Positions 45,987-53,398 of a stretch of DNA of 64,000 nt are shown one piece after another (position 1 is the first letter of the stretch; the number at the start of each line of letters is the position of its first letter). The stretch comes from Demequina sp. NBRC 110054. GTDB lineage: Bacteria > Actinomycetota > Actinomycetes > Actinomycetales > Demequinaceae. The notes beneath the pieces are model-generated. The model was not told the origin of the DNA. It worked only from the letters and a program-made list of their open reading frames with translations, and did not search any database. The stretch spans positions 186,001 through 250,000 of the forward strand of contig NZ_BBRK01000005.1 in the NCBI RefSeq assembly GCF_002090115.1. Direction: 5' to 3'. Both the position numbers and the translations under genes were made by a program.

Positions 45987-48287
45987 TCAGATGGTGAGCT
46001 CGGGGTGCAGGCGGGCGATCGTCCACACCTTCTGACGGCTGGCGGCGAAAGCGCTGACAGCGATCGAGACCACCAGCAGGCCCACCATATAGGCGAGAGC
46101 CGCCCAGAAGCGCGCGTCGATGCCACCGCCGATAAGCGCGCGCAAGCCGTCGACGACGTAGGACGCAGGCATGTACGGGTGCAGCACCTGGAAGAACTGA
46201 GGCGAGGTCTCGACCGGGTACGTGCCGCTCGACGAGGACAGCTGCAGCATGAGCAGCACGAGGCTCACGACGCGGCCGGCGGCGGAACCGAGCAGGACCA
46301 CCAGCATCTGCTGCAGGGCCATGAACGCGAGAGTGGTGAGGAGCACGAAGAGCGTCATCCCGACCAGGTGGACGGGGGTGATCCCGATGCCGATGACCAG
46401 GACGAGCATCATGATGATCGTCTGTCCCAGGCCGAGGAGCGCGGCAGGGACGAAGCCCGTGAGCACCGCCCGCAGCCCCGAGGCGCGCGTCGCGAGGAGG
46501 CGAACCGGGAGCGGCCGCAGGATGAGCCACGTGATGAGCGCTCCCACGAACGTCGCGAGGGCGATGAAGAACGGCGCGAAGCCCTCCCCGAATCCCTGCG
46601 TCTCGTTGTCTGTCGCCTCGTCGAGCACCACGGGGTCGGCGACGACGTCCGCGAGCGCGACGCCCTGCGCCGTCGTGAGGGACGGAGCCTCGTCCGCGCC
46701 CTCGCTGAGCGCGACCGCGAGGGTCGATGCGCCGTCGGCGACCTCCTCGGCGCCGTCGGCGAGGTCCGACGATCCCGCCGCGGCCTGAGTGCTCGCCTCG
46801 GCGAGTGCGGACGCGCCGTCGTCGACCTGCGTGGCGCCGTCGCTGAGATCGGTCGCCCCGGCGGCGAGCTCGTCGGCCCCGAGGTCGACCTGCGTGGCCC
46901 CGTCCGACAGATCGGCGGCGCCATCGGCCAGGCTCACGGCTCCGGACGTGAGCGTCGCGGCTCCCTCGTCCACCTGGGCCGCACCCTCGGCCAGGTCTGA
47001 CGTGCCTGAGGCCAGCGCGGTCGCGCCGTCGCTCGCATCGTCGAGCCCCGCCGAGAGCGCATCCGCGCCTGCGGCGAGCTGCGCGATCGCGTCCACGAGC
47101 GAGGGGCTGTCCGCATCGACGGTCTCGGTGACCGTCGCGTTCAGCTGCTCGGTGCCGTCGGCGAGCGCGGATGCGCCCGCCGCGATCGCGGACAGGCTCG
47201 TGCCTGAGGAGGCGAGCGTCGCGTCGAGCTGAGCGAGGGTCATCGTCGGATACGCGGCGGCGAGCTGGGCGACCGCCGAGGCCCCCGTCGAGAGCTGCGC
47301 GGCACCGTCGGAGAGGTCACCGGTCGCGGCTGCGAGCGTCGGTGCCTCGGCGTCGAGCGTGGCAAGGCCCGCGGCGAGCGTGGCCGCTCCGTCGTCCAAC
47401 TCGGCGAGGCCGTCGGACAGGTCGTCCGCGCCGCCCTCGAGCGTGGTAGCTCCCGCGGCGAGGTCCTCGGTGCCGTTCTCGAGGGCGTCGGCACCGTCCG
47501 CGAGGTCGCTCGCACCCGACGCAAGGGAGCTCGCACCCTCCGACAGGGCGGCGGTGCCGTCTGCGAGGGTGTCCGCCCCGTCCGCGAGGACGACGGTCCC
47601 ACTGAAGAGGGAGGTGGTCCCAGCGGCGAGCGTCGAGCTGCCGTCTGCGAGCTCGCCGAGCCCAACGGAGAGCTCCGTGGCGCCATTCGCCAGGGCCTGC
47701 GTCCCGTCGTCCAGACCGGTCGCGCCCGCGGCGGCGTCGGACACCCCTTCCGACAGCTCCTCGACTCCTTCGATGAGCGTCAGCGCGGTCTGCGAGGAGA
47801 TGGTGTCGGAGACGGCCTCCTGGACCTGGAGCATCGCGGAGCTGCCGAGCGTCGTCGCGAGGAAGCTGTTGGTCTCGTTGTAGTGGACCTCGAGGTCGGC
47901 CGCCTCCGGGTCGTCCCCCTCGGCGGAGGCGATCTCGGCTGAGAAGTCGGCGGGGATCGTGACGGAGAAGTAGTAGGTGCCGTCAGAGACGCCCGCTGCA
48001 GCGTCGGCGGCGTCGGTCAGCACCCAGCCGAGGTCCGCCGAGTCGAGGAGGGCATCGACGACCTCATCGCCCGCGTCCAGCGTCGTGCCGTCGGTCAGGG
48101 TCGCCGCCTCATCCTCGTTCACGAGCGCGACGGCGACCTCATCGAGATTGTCCGTCGGAGCCCAGAAGGCCCAGAGGTAGAGCGCGCCATAGATGAGAGG
48201 AATGAAGAGCAGCACCGCGATCGCGATGCGGGGGAGCAGTCCGGAGCGGAAGCGGGACAGCTCGGTGCCGGGGGAGAGGATGGACAT
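45987..48287 (-). CDS. YhgE/Pip-type membrane protein with long repeat region
   Basis: This 766-residue protein fits the YhgE/Pip family (phage-infection-protein and ESX-associated relatives). An N-terminal helix (IAIAVLLFIPLIYGALYLW) and five to six C-terminal helices (after about residue 585) flank a large external domain. Residues roughly 190-550 are built of degenerate seven-to-eleven-residue units of the LADGAxxL / LAxGAxxLxDGA type, predicted to form an extended helical rod. The C-terminal half resembles ABC-2 permeases, and the ATPase gene lies just upstream, so the pair may export or extrude a compound. The TetR gene downstream controls it. Confidence 0.88.
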   Translation of the reverse strand: MSILSPGTELSRFRSGLLPRIAIAVLLFIPLIYGALYLWAFWAPTDNLDEVAVALVNEDEAATLTDGTTLDAGDEVVDALLDSADLGWVLTDAADAAAGVSDGTYYFSVTIPADFSAEIASAEGDDPEAADLEVHYNETNSFLATTLGSSAMLQVQEAVSDTISSQTALTLIEGVEELSEGVSDAAAGATGLDDGTQALANGATELSVGLGELADGSSTLAAGTTSLFSGTVVLADGADTLADGTAALSEGASSLASGASDLADGADALENGTEDLAAGATTLEGGADDLSDGLAELDDGAATLAAGLATLDAEAPTLAAATGDLSDGAAQLSTGASAVAQLAAAYPTMTLAQLDATLASSGTSLSAIAAGASALADGTEQLNATVTETVDADSPSLVDAIAQLAAGADALSAGLDDASDGATALASGTSDLAEGAAQVDEGAATLTSGAVSLADGAADLSDGATQVDLGADELAAGATDLSDGATQVDDGASALAEASTQAAAGSSDLADGAEEVADGASTLAVALSEGADEAPSLTTAQGVALADVVADPVVLDEATDNETQGFGEGFAPFFIALATFVGALITWLILRPLPVRLLATRASGLRAVLTGFVPAALLGLGQTIIMMLVLVIGIGITPVHLVGMTLFVLLTTLAFMALQQMLVVLLGSAAGRVVSLVLLMLQLSSSSGTYPVETSPQFFQVLHPYMPASYVVDGLRALIGGGIDARFWAALAYMVGLLVVSIAVSAFAASRQKVWTIARLHPELTI

Positions 48288-48309
48288 GGGGTGAGACTCG
48301 ATTCGTAGA

Positions 48310-49023
48310 TCAGCGCGACAGCGTCAGCGTCGCGAGCAGGCGGTCGTCGAAGAGGTCCGCGTCTCGCGGGTCGGCCGAGCCGACAACGACCGACACGCCG
48401 GCCTCGGTGAGCGCCTGCAGTCGCGCGGCCACCTGGGCACGCTCGCTGGGGTTCTTGACGTCGTCGAGGTCGTCGACGAGCAGCACGCGGGGCTTCTCGA
48501 TCGATGCGAGTGCGACCCGGAGCAGCAGGTCCTGTCCCTCTGTCAGGTCGCGTACGAAGCTCCCGGACGTCGGCACCGGAACCTCGCCGAACACGGAGGC
48601 GAGGGCATCGTGCACCTCGCGGGGGGTCGGGGTCGGAACGCGCCGGTACCAGGGCGCGAGCCACGTGAGCCGCTCCCTCACGACCTCGGAGATGCGGGCG
48701 GAGTCGTCGAGTCGATCGATGGCGGCGAAGCCCGCAAGCGCCGTGAGTTCGCGCACCCGGCGACCATCGACGGTGACGTCGTGGCCCAGGGTGCGGATGG
48801 TTCCGGAGGACACGCGCATGCGACCGCCGAGGGACAGCAGCAGCGAGGTGCGTCCTGAGCCGCGATCGCCGAGCACGAGCGTGACGGGCGCCGCGATGCG
48901 GGCGTCGAGCGGGCCGTAGACGGTCGCCCTTCGCGTCGCGACGCTCGCGCCGCGGATGTCGAGGACCGGGGGAGTCGCCACCGGCGCACCGTGCGTCGGA
49001 GCGAGCGTGGATGAGGTGGACAT
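48310..49023 (-). CDS. Degenerate ABC-type ATPase partner of YhgE
   Basis: This 237-residue protein has the fold of an ABC ATPase, but the key residues are changed. Walker A reads GDRGSGRTS (residues 52-60), with Arg58 replacing the catalytic Lys; the signature is LTEGQ at 160 in place of LSGGQ; Walker B ends in Asp-Asp (184-185), not Asp-Glu; and the switch His is missing from VVVGSADP. It may bind nucleotide weakly or serve a regulatory role. The start at 49023 has AAGGAG at ideal spacing and the 14-bp operator palindrome just upstream. It precedes yhgE by 22 bp. A pseudo-ATPase is likely, but slow hydrolysis cannot be excluded. Confidence 0.82.
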   Translation of the reverse strand: MSTSSTLAPTHGAPVATPPVLDIRGASVATRRATVYGPLDARIAAPVTLVLGDRGSGRTSLLLSLGGRMRVSSGTIRTLGHDVTVDGRRVRELTALAGFAAIDRLDDSARISEVVRERLTWLAPWYRRVPTPTPREVHDALASVFGEVPVPTSGSFVRDLTEGQDLLLRVALASIEKPRVLLVDDLDDVKNPSERAQVAARLQALTEAGVSVVVGSADPRDADLFDDRLLATLTLSR

Positions 49024-49037
49024 GTCACTCCTTATGT

Positions 49038-49051
49038 ACTGACTAGTCAGT
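49038..49051. promoter_or_regulatory. TetR operator palindrome for the YhgE operon
   Basis: ACTGACTAGTCAGT is a perfect 14-bp palindrome located 15 bp upstream of the ATPase gene start, immediately before its ribosome site. Its size and symmetry fit a TetR dimer, most likely the regulator encoded by the last gene of the operon. Confidence 0.7.
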
Positions 49052-49171
49052 CTAGTACAGTCGAGCTGCATCCGGTGCCACCGTCGGTGGGAGCGCCCAG
49101 GGAGCATCGCGCAGGGGCTCTCGTGGGGCCCGCGTGCGCGAAGGGATCCGTGCGCCCTGTGGTGCGACCGT

Positions 49172-49807
49172 CTAGGAGTTCAACCCGGCGATGAAGTCCC
49201 GGACGTTGTCCAGGACCCGATCGTCGATGCCGTGCCCGAGCCGGTCATGGAGGCGGATGGTCGCGGCCGTGTGTGTGGGCAGCCAGCGCTCCATTCGCGC
49301 GATCTCGGCCGGCGGGATGACCGTGTCCGAGTCGCCATGCGCCCAGAGCACAGGAGGCCGCAGGGCAGCGAGCCGCTCATCGGCGGCCCCCGGCACGTCG
49401 GCGACGAAGCCCGACAGCACGATCGCGCCGGCGAGCCGCTCGGGGCGCGTGCGCAGGAGCTGGAGTGCCATCAGGCCGCCCTGAGAGAAGCCGAGGGGGA
49501 GCAGCGGCATCCCGTCGGGTACGTGCGAGTCGATCCAGCCCCAGAGGTCGTGGGTCGCGGACTCGACCGATTCAGGGCTGTAGGCCAGCGTCGGAGGCTG
49601 GAGCGGGAACCATGCCGCCCCTCCGAACCCCATCTCGAGCGGGGCGCGCACCGAGGCCCAGGCAAGTCCGCGCGGGAGCAGCGGCGCGAGTCCGGCCAGG
49701 TCCTGCTCATTCGAGCCGAAGCCGTGCAGCAGCAGGAGCGTGGGCCCCGCAGAGTCGTCCGAGCCGGACGGCCACTCGGGTGAGGTCACGGACACGAGGC
49801 TTGTCAT
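49172..49807 (-). CDS. Carboxylesterase/phospholipase-type alpha/beta hydrolase
   Basis: This 211-residue serine hydrolase matches the small carboxylesterase/acyl-protein-thioesterase-like family: LLLLHGFGSNEQDL oxyanion region, nucleophile Ser in GFSQGGLMAL, Asp in HGDSDTVIPP and His in RLGHGIDD. It is cytoplasmic with no signal. The ATG at 49807 is preceded by GATACT 6 nt upstream and no clear ribosome site. It is divergent from a HAD phosphatase (54 bp gap). Substrate is not predictable beyond short acyl esters. The 148 bp between its stop and the ABC ATPase start hold the TetR palindrome and nothing else clear. Confidence 0.88.
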   Translation of the reverse strand: MTSLVSVTSPEWPSGSDDSAGPTLLLLHGFGSNEQDLAGLAPLLPRGLAWASVRAPLEMGFGGAAWFPLQPPTLAYSPESVESATHDLWGWIDSHVPDGMPLLPLGFSQGGLMALQLLRTRPERLAGAIVLSGFVADVPGAADERLAALRPPVLWAHGDSDTVIPPAEIARMERWLPTHTAATIRLHDRLGHGIDDRVLDNVRDFIAGLNS

Positions 49808-49861
49808 GCGCCTAGTATCCCGTGGGCGGGCGCGGAGGCGGCACCCGGTAGCATTCCAGGC

Positions 49862-50704
49862 GTGGATTCTCGCTTCATCGACCAGCTTCCGGACGCCCCC
49901 CTCGACCTGAGACTGGTGGTGTGCGACATGGACGGCACACTGCTGGACGAGCACAAGCGCATCCCAGACGACCTGTGGCCGACGCTTGAGGCGCTTCACG
50001 CCCGCGGCATCGCCTTCGCCCCGGCGTCGGGGCGTCAGTACGCGACGCTCGCCGAGCAGTTCGGGCGCGTGGGCGAGGGGCTGGACTACATCGCGGAGAA
50101 CGGCGCCTACGTGGTCAAGGAGGGCCAGGAGGTCAGCTCGGATCCCCTGCCCGATGGCGTGGTACCCGCTCTGATCGAGGCGCTGCGCGCCCGTTCCGCC
50201 GCCGGCGCCGATCTGGGCGTGGTCCTGTGCGGCAAGCGTTCCGCGTACGTCGAGCGCACCGACCACGCGTTCATGGACAAGGTCGTGCACTACTACAAGG
50301 CGCTCACCGTGCTCGACTCTCTGCTCGATGCGGACGACGAGTTCCTCAAGGTGGCGATCTACGACTTCGGCGGTGCCGGGGGCACAGCGGCGGATCTCGA
50401 GCCCTTCGGCGATCGCGTGCGCATCGTCGTGTCGGACCACCACTGGGCCGACGTGATGGCTCCGGGGGTCAACAAGGGGCGGGCCCTGGCGGCGTTGCAG
50501 GAATCGCTCGGCGTGAAGGAGGCGCAGACCGCGGTCTTCGGCGACTTCCTCAACGACCTCGAGATGATGTCGCACGCGGATCTGTCGTTCGCGATGTCCA
50601 ACGCCCACCCGGACGTGGCGGCCGCGGCGCGCTATCGCGCCCCGTCGAACGCCGAGCAGGGCGTGATCAGCATGCTTCAGGAGCTCCTCAACCGCACGCG
50701 CTGA
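49862..50704 (+). CDS. HAD-superfamily (Cof-type) phosphatase
   Basis: This 280-residue HAD hydrolase of the Cof/YidA-like subgroup has the nucleophile motif DMDGTLLDEH (Asp22 and Asp24), the C2-type cap, the Lys in GVNKGRALAAL and the metal-binding FGDFLNDLEMMSHADLSFAMSNAHPDV. Such enzymes dephosphorylate sugar phosphates, FMN precursors or PLP. It begins with GTG at 49862; TAGCAT ends 7 nt upstream, so the transcript is probably leaderless. It is divergent from the esterase and ends 60 bp before the CPVC membrane protein gene. Confidence 0.9.
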   Translation: MDSRFIDQLPDAPLDLRLVVCDMDGTLLDEHKRIPDDLWPTLEALHARGIAFAPASGRQYATLAEQFGRVGEGLDYIAENGAYVVKEGQEVSSDPLPDGVVPALIEALRARSAAGADLGVVLCGKRSAYVERTDHAFMDKVVHYYKALTVLDSLLDADDEFLKVAIYDFGGAGGTAADLEPFGDRVRIVVSDHHWADVMAPGVNKGRALAALQESLGVKEAQTAVFGDFLNDLEMMSHADLSFAMSNAHPDVAAAARYRAPSNAEQGVISMLQELLNRTR

Positions 50705-50739
50705 CGGCGGTCGACGTTGCCGCACCGGCGGTAGTCGAC

Positions 50740-50755
50740 ATACCCCTTGGGGTAT
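50740..50755. promoter_or_regulatory. CsoR/CstR-type operator
   Basis: ATACCCC-TT-GGGGTAT, a perfect 7-bp inverted repeat, matches the operator type of the CsoR/CstR family of copper- or persulfide-sensing repressors. It overlaps a TATCGT hexamer (50753-50758) that ends 6 nt before the downstream ATG, so repressor binding would cover the -10 element. The repressor gene itself is not in this window. Confidence 0.7.
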
Positions 50756-50764
50756 CGTTGCCCC

Positions 50765-51241
50765 ATGACCGCGTTTCTCGAGTCCTTCCGCGAGTGGCCC
50801 GCGCGCCGCTGGTGGTTCGCCCTTGGCACCGCCGTCGCGACGTTCCTGTTCATCGCGATCCCGACCGACCTGATCCCGAACCCGATCTTCGGCCGCGAGA
50901 TCCCGCCGACGCCGTGGTCGTGGTGGGCGCTGGGCATCAGCTCGATCCTCGCCGGGCTTGTCGCGGCGACCTACGTGGCCACCCCTGAGGAGGCGCACAC
51001 CGAGCGAGAGGGCAGGCTGGGGATGGCCGGTGGGATCGCGACGTTCTTCGCCGTCGGTTGCCCCGTGTGCAACAAGCTTGTCCTGCTGGCGCTCGGGTAC
51101 ACGGGGGCGATCCAGTGGTTCGAGCCGATCCAGCCGTACCTCGCGGTCGGGGCGATCGCGCTGCTCGCCTGGGCCTTCGTCGCGCGCGTGAGGCGCGAGC
51201 GCGCGTGCGTCATGCGTCCCCTCGCTCAGCCCGTAACCTAG
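50765..51241 (+). CDS. Four-helix membrane protein with CPVC motif
   Basis: This 158-residue protein has four predicted membrane helices (about residues 17-33, 50-70, 86-110 and 124-142) and a Cys-Pro-Val-Cys motif at residues 99-102, in the third helix, followed by Asn and Lys. A second conserved-looking stretch is IAIPTDLIPNP. I do not recognise a named family. The CPxC pair and a CsoR/CstR-type operator directly upstream suggest handling of copper, other soft metals or reactive sulfur. The gene appears leaderless: no ribosome site, and TATCGT ends 6 nt before the ATG. The in-frame TTG at 50747 would fall inside the operator, so I reject it. Confidence 0.8.
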   Translation: MTAFLESFREWPARRWWFALGTAVATFLFIAIPTDLIPNPIFGREIPPTPWSWWALGISSILAGLVAATYVATPEEAHTEREGRLGMAGGIATFFAVGCPVCNKLVLLALGYTGAIQWFEPIQPYLAVGAIALLAWAFVARVRRERACVMRPLAQPVT

Positions 51242-51346
51242 GCGACTCCATCGGCGGGCGAGCCCGCGCTCGGGTCGCTCGTCGCCCCGACTGAGGCCAC
51301 AGGCAGGCGCGGTCTCTCCCCGGAATCGAATGGGCCCCAGGCGCAG

Positions 51347-51383
51347 CCGAGCCGGGCACTCCCCGCACGGCGGCCCGGCTCGG
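51347..51383. terminator. Hairpin between convergent genes
   Basis: Perfect 11-bp arms CCGAGCCGGGC and GCCCGGCTCGG with a 15-nt loop lie in the 163 bp between the CPVC gene stop (51241) and the convergent TetR stop (51405). Confidence 0.7.
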
Positions 51384-51404
51384 TCAGCGAACGACGGTGG
51401 TTGG

Positions 51405-52058
51405 TCAGGACACGGCCTGCGTCAGGTTCTCCTGCTGGTACTCGTAGGTCTCGGTGAGCGCACGATAGACACCCGTCGCCGCCTCCTCGAAAAGCGCCAC
51501 GGGGTTCTGCGAGGTGTCCTTGAGGTACTCCTGCTCAGCCGAGTAGAGGCACGAGAAGGTCGCGCCCGAGATCGCGCCCACGACGAGTCGCGAGCAGTCG
51601 CGGCCGGCGCGCTCCTCGCGGCGCATCAGCGCGAGCGTCGCGAGCTCGACCGTGCGACGGCGGCGGTAGTTGCGCGCCGCGTCGAGTCGAGGCGACTCGG
51701 AGATCATCCGGACCAGACTCGACTGCGAGGCCTGCTCGATCGGGTCGGCGAGGAAGCGCTCCACGATGCGGAACGACTCGCTGAGCGCGAGCTGCATCGG
51801 CAGGTCCGCGGGTGCGTTCTCGATCGACTCGACGATCTGGTCGCCCAGCTCGTCGTAGAAGTGCAGAAGGACGGCGTCCTTCGTCTCGAAGTGGCGGAAG
51901 AAGGTGCGCCGGGAGACCCCCGCACGCTCCGCGATCATCTCGATGGTGGTGTCGTCGTAGCCATTCTCGGCGACGAGCGACCTTGCTGCTGCGGCGAGTG
52001 CCCCGCTCACACGACGACGTGCGGCTTCTCTGGCACCCAAAGGACGTTCTTCAGTCAT
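51405..52058 (-). CDS. TetR-family regulator at the end of the SCP2/aminotransferase locus
   Basis: This 217-residue TetR protein has RRRVSGALAAAARSLVAENGYDDTTIEMIAERAGVSRRTFFRHFETKDAVLLHF, with the helix-turn-helix near residues 36-65. The ATG at 52058 lacks a ribosome site; TACACT ends 7 nt upstream, so a leaderless start is likely, and an AGTGT-N5-ACACT repeat overlaps it, suggesting autoregulation. It follows the MFS gene by 55 bp on the same strand, so it may regulate the exporter. The C-terminal ligand domain gives no clue to the effector. Confidence 0.88.
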   Translation of the reverse strand: MTEERPLGAREAARRRVSGALAAAARSLVAENGYDDTTIEMIAERAGVSRRTFFRHFETKDAVLLHFYDELGDQIVESIENAPADLPMQLALSESFRIVERFLADPIEQASQSSLVRMISESPRLDAARNYRRRRTVELATLALMRREERAGRDCSRLVVGAISGATFSCLYSAEQEYLKDTSQNPVALFEEAATGVYRALTETYEYQQENLTQAVS

Positions 52059-52065
52059 GGCGAAT

Positions 52066-52080
52066 AGTGTACGTGACACT
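52066..52080. promoter_or_regulatory. Autoregulatory operator candidate of the TetR gene
   Basis: AGTGTACGTGACACT, a perfect inverted repeat of AGTGT/ACACT around five bases, overlaps the TACACT hexamer (52066-52071 on the minus strand) 7 nt before the TetR start. It also lies between the upstream MFS stop and the regulator, so it may mark a separate promoter. Confidence 0.6.
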
Positions 52081-52113
52081 CGCTCACATTTGAGAACATC
52101 CCGGCATGGGGTG

Positions 52114-53370
52114 TCAGTCGAGAGTCGCCTCGAGTGCCGCCGCATCAGCGTCGTCTACTCCTACGATGACCGGTGCGGAGGATGCCCTGAAGCGGGGGAC
52201 CACCGCGAGCACCGGGATCAGCAGGACGGCCGCTACCAGGAGAGACGGTCCGTAGCCGACGGACGCGGCGACGAGCCCAGGGACCACCGCGCCGATGACC
52301 GAGCCCGGATAGGTGAACAGGTTCACGCGAGCGACGATCTCGTCCGATCGACTCGGTTCGATATCCCCGGCTGCGGAATAGGCGAGCGGGACGAGCGCGC
52401 CGACGCCGAACCCTGCGAGCGCGATGCCGAGGAAGACCATGCCCGTCGTCGGCAGCAGCGCCATGACCGCGAGTCCCGAGGCGCCCACGACAGCCGTCAC
52501 CGCCGCGAGCGGCGCGCGTCCCCAGCGACGCACCACGAAGTCGGACCCGAGCCGGCTCGCGAGCGTCGTGACCTGGTACGTGCCGTAGCCCAGCGGAGCG
52601 ATCGTGAACGCGAGGCCCAGCACCGCGACCGAGCCGGTCACCCCGAGCTCGTCCTGGAGGTACAGCGTGGTCCACGTGCTCAGGGTCGAGTCGGCGGTGA
52701 ACGCCGCGAAGACGACGAAGCCCACGAGCATGAGCCCGAGCGTCGGAATCGGCGCCCGGCCCGCCTTCGCCTCGGGCGTGGTGGCTCGCTCCTCCTTGGT
52801 CCTGTCGAAGATCCTCAGGCCGAGGAACGCCACCGCGGCGGCGATCGCCGCCGCCACGCCTAGCGCGAGCCCGGCCCCGAGCGACGATCCCGAGGCCCCC
52901 GACATCAGCACCGCCCCCACGGCGGAGGCCGCGGTCGCGGTCGCGAAGAACGAGCCCATGACGGAGCGACCGATGCGCCTCTGCACGAGCACCGCCTGCA
53001 TCGCGGCCGACGCGTCCACGCCTCCCAGCCCGAGGCCGTACACCCCGAAGAAGGCCCAGAACAGGGGGAAGGGCACCGGGAGCAGCACCACCACGAGCGC
53101 GACGGCCTGCGTCGCGAGCGCCACGATCAGCGAGGCGCGCGATCCCCAGCGCACCGAGATGCGATCCGCGAGCACCGAGCCGGCCGCGGCGCCGACGACC
53201 ACCGTGAGCGTGATGAGGGACACGATGTCCTCCGAAATGCCGTACCTGGCTCGGAAGAACGGCAGCGCGGTCACGACAGTCGCGTAGCTGAGGCCCTGCG
53301 CGATGTAGGCCGCGGTGACGCCGAGGCGCTCCGTGCCCTGAGAGACGGGGGAGGGGGCGAGGCTGGTCAA
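52114..53370 (-). CDS. MFS transporter
   Basis: This 418-residue transporter has about twelve hydrophobic helices starting GVTAAYIAQGLSYATVVTALPFF, with RISVRWGSRASLIV after helix 2 as the motif-A position. The start is a TTG at 53370 preceded by AAGGAG; an upstream in-frame extension would overlap the aminotransferase and is rejected. It lies 28 bp after the aminotransferase stop in the SDR-TetR-SCP2-aminotransferase operon, so it could export that pathway's product or import its substrate. The C-terminus ends in an acidic tail. The substrate is unknown. Confidence 0.85.
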   Translation of the reverse strand: MTSLAPSPVSQGTERLGVTAAYIAQGLSYATVVTALPFFRARYGISEDIVSLITLTVVVGAAAGSVLADRISVRWGSRASLIVALATQAVALVVVLLPVPFPLFWAFFGVYGLGLGGVDASAAMQAVLVQRRIGRSVMGSFFATATAASAVGAVLMSGASGSSLGAGLALGVAAAIAAAVAFLGLRIFDRTKEERATTPEAKAGRAPIPTLGLMLVGFVVFAAFTADSTLSTWTTLYLQDELGVTGSVAVLGLAFTIAPLGYGTYQVTTLASRLGSDFVVRRWGRAPLAAVTAVVGASGLAVMALLPTTGMVFLGIALAGFGVGALVPLAYSAAGDIEPSRSDEIVARVNLFTYPGSVIGAVVPGLVAASVGYGPSLLVAAVLLIPVLAVVPRFRASSAPVIVGVDDADAAALEATLD

Positions 53371-53398
53371 GGGGACTCCTTCGCAGACGGTGCGGCGG

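Noticed and set aside
46000-47700. CRISPR-like or DNA-level repeat inside yhgE
   Set aside because: The periodicity is a degenerate protein repeat with variable codons and no uniform spacers or direct repeats at DNA level.
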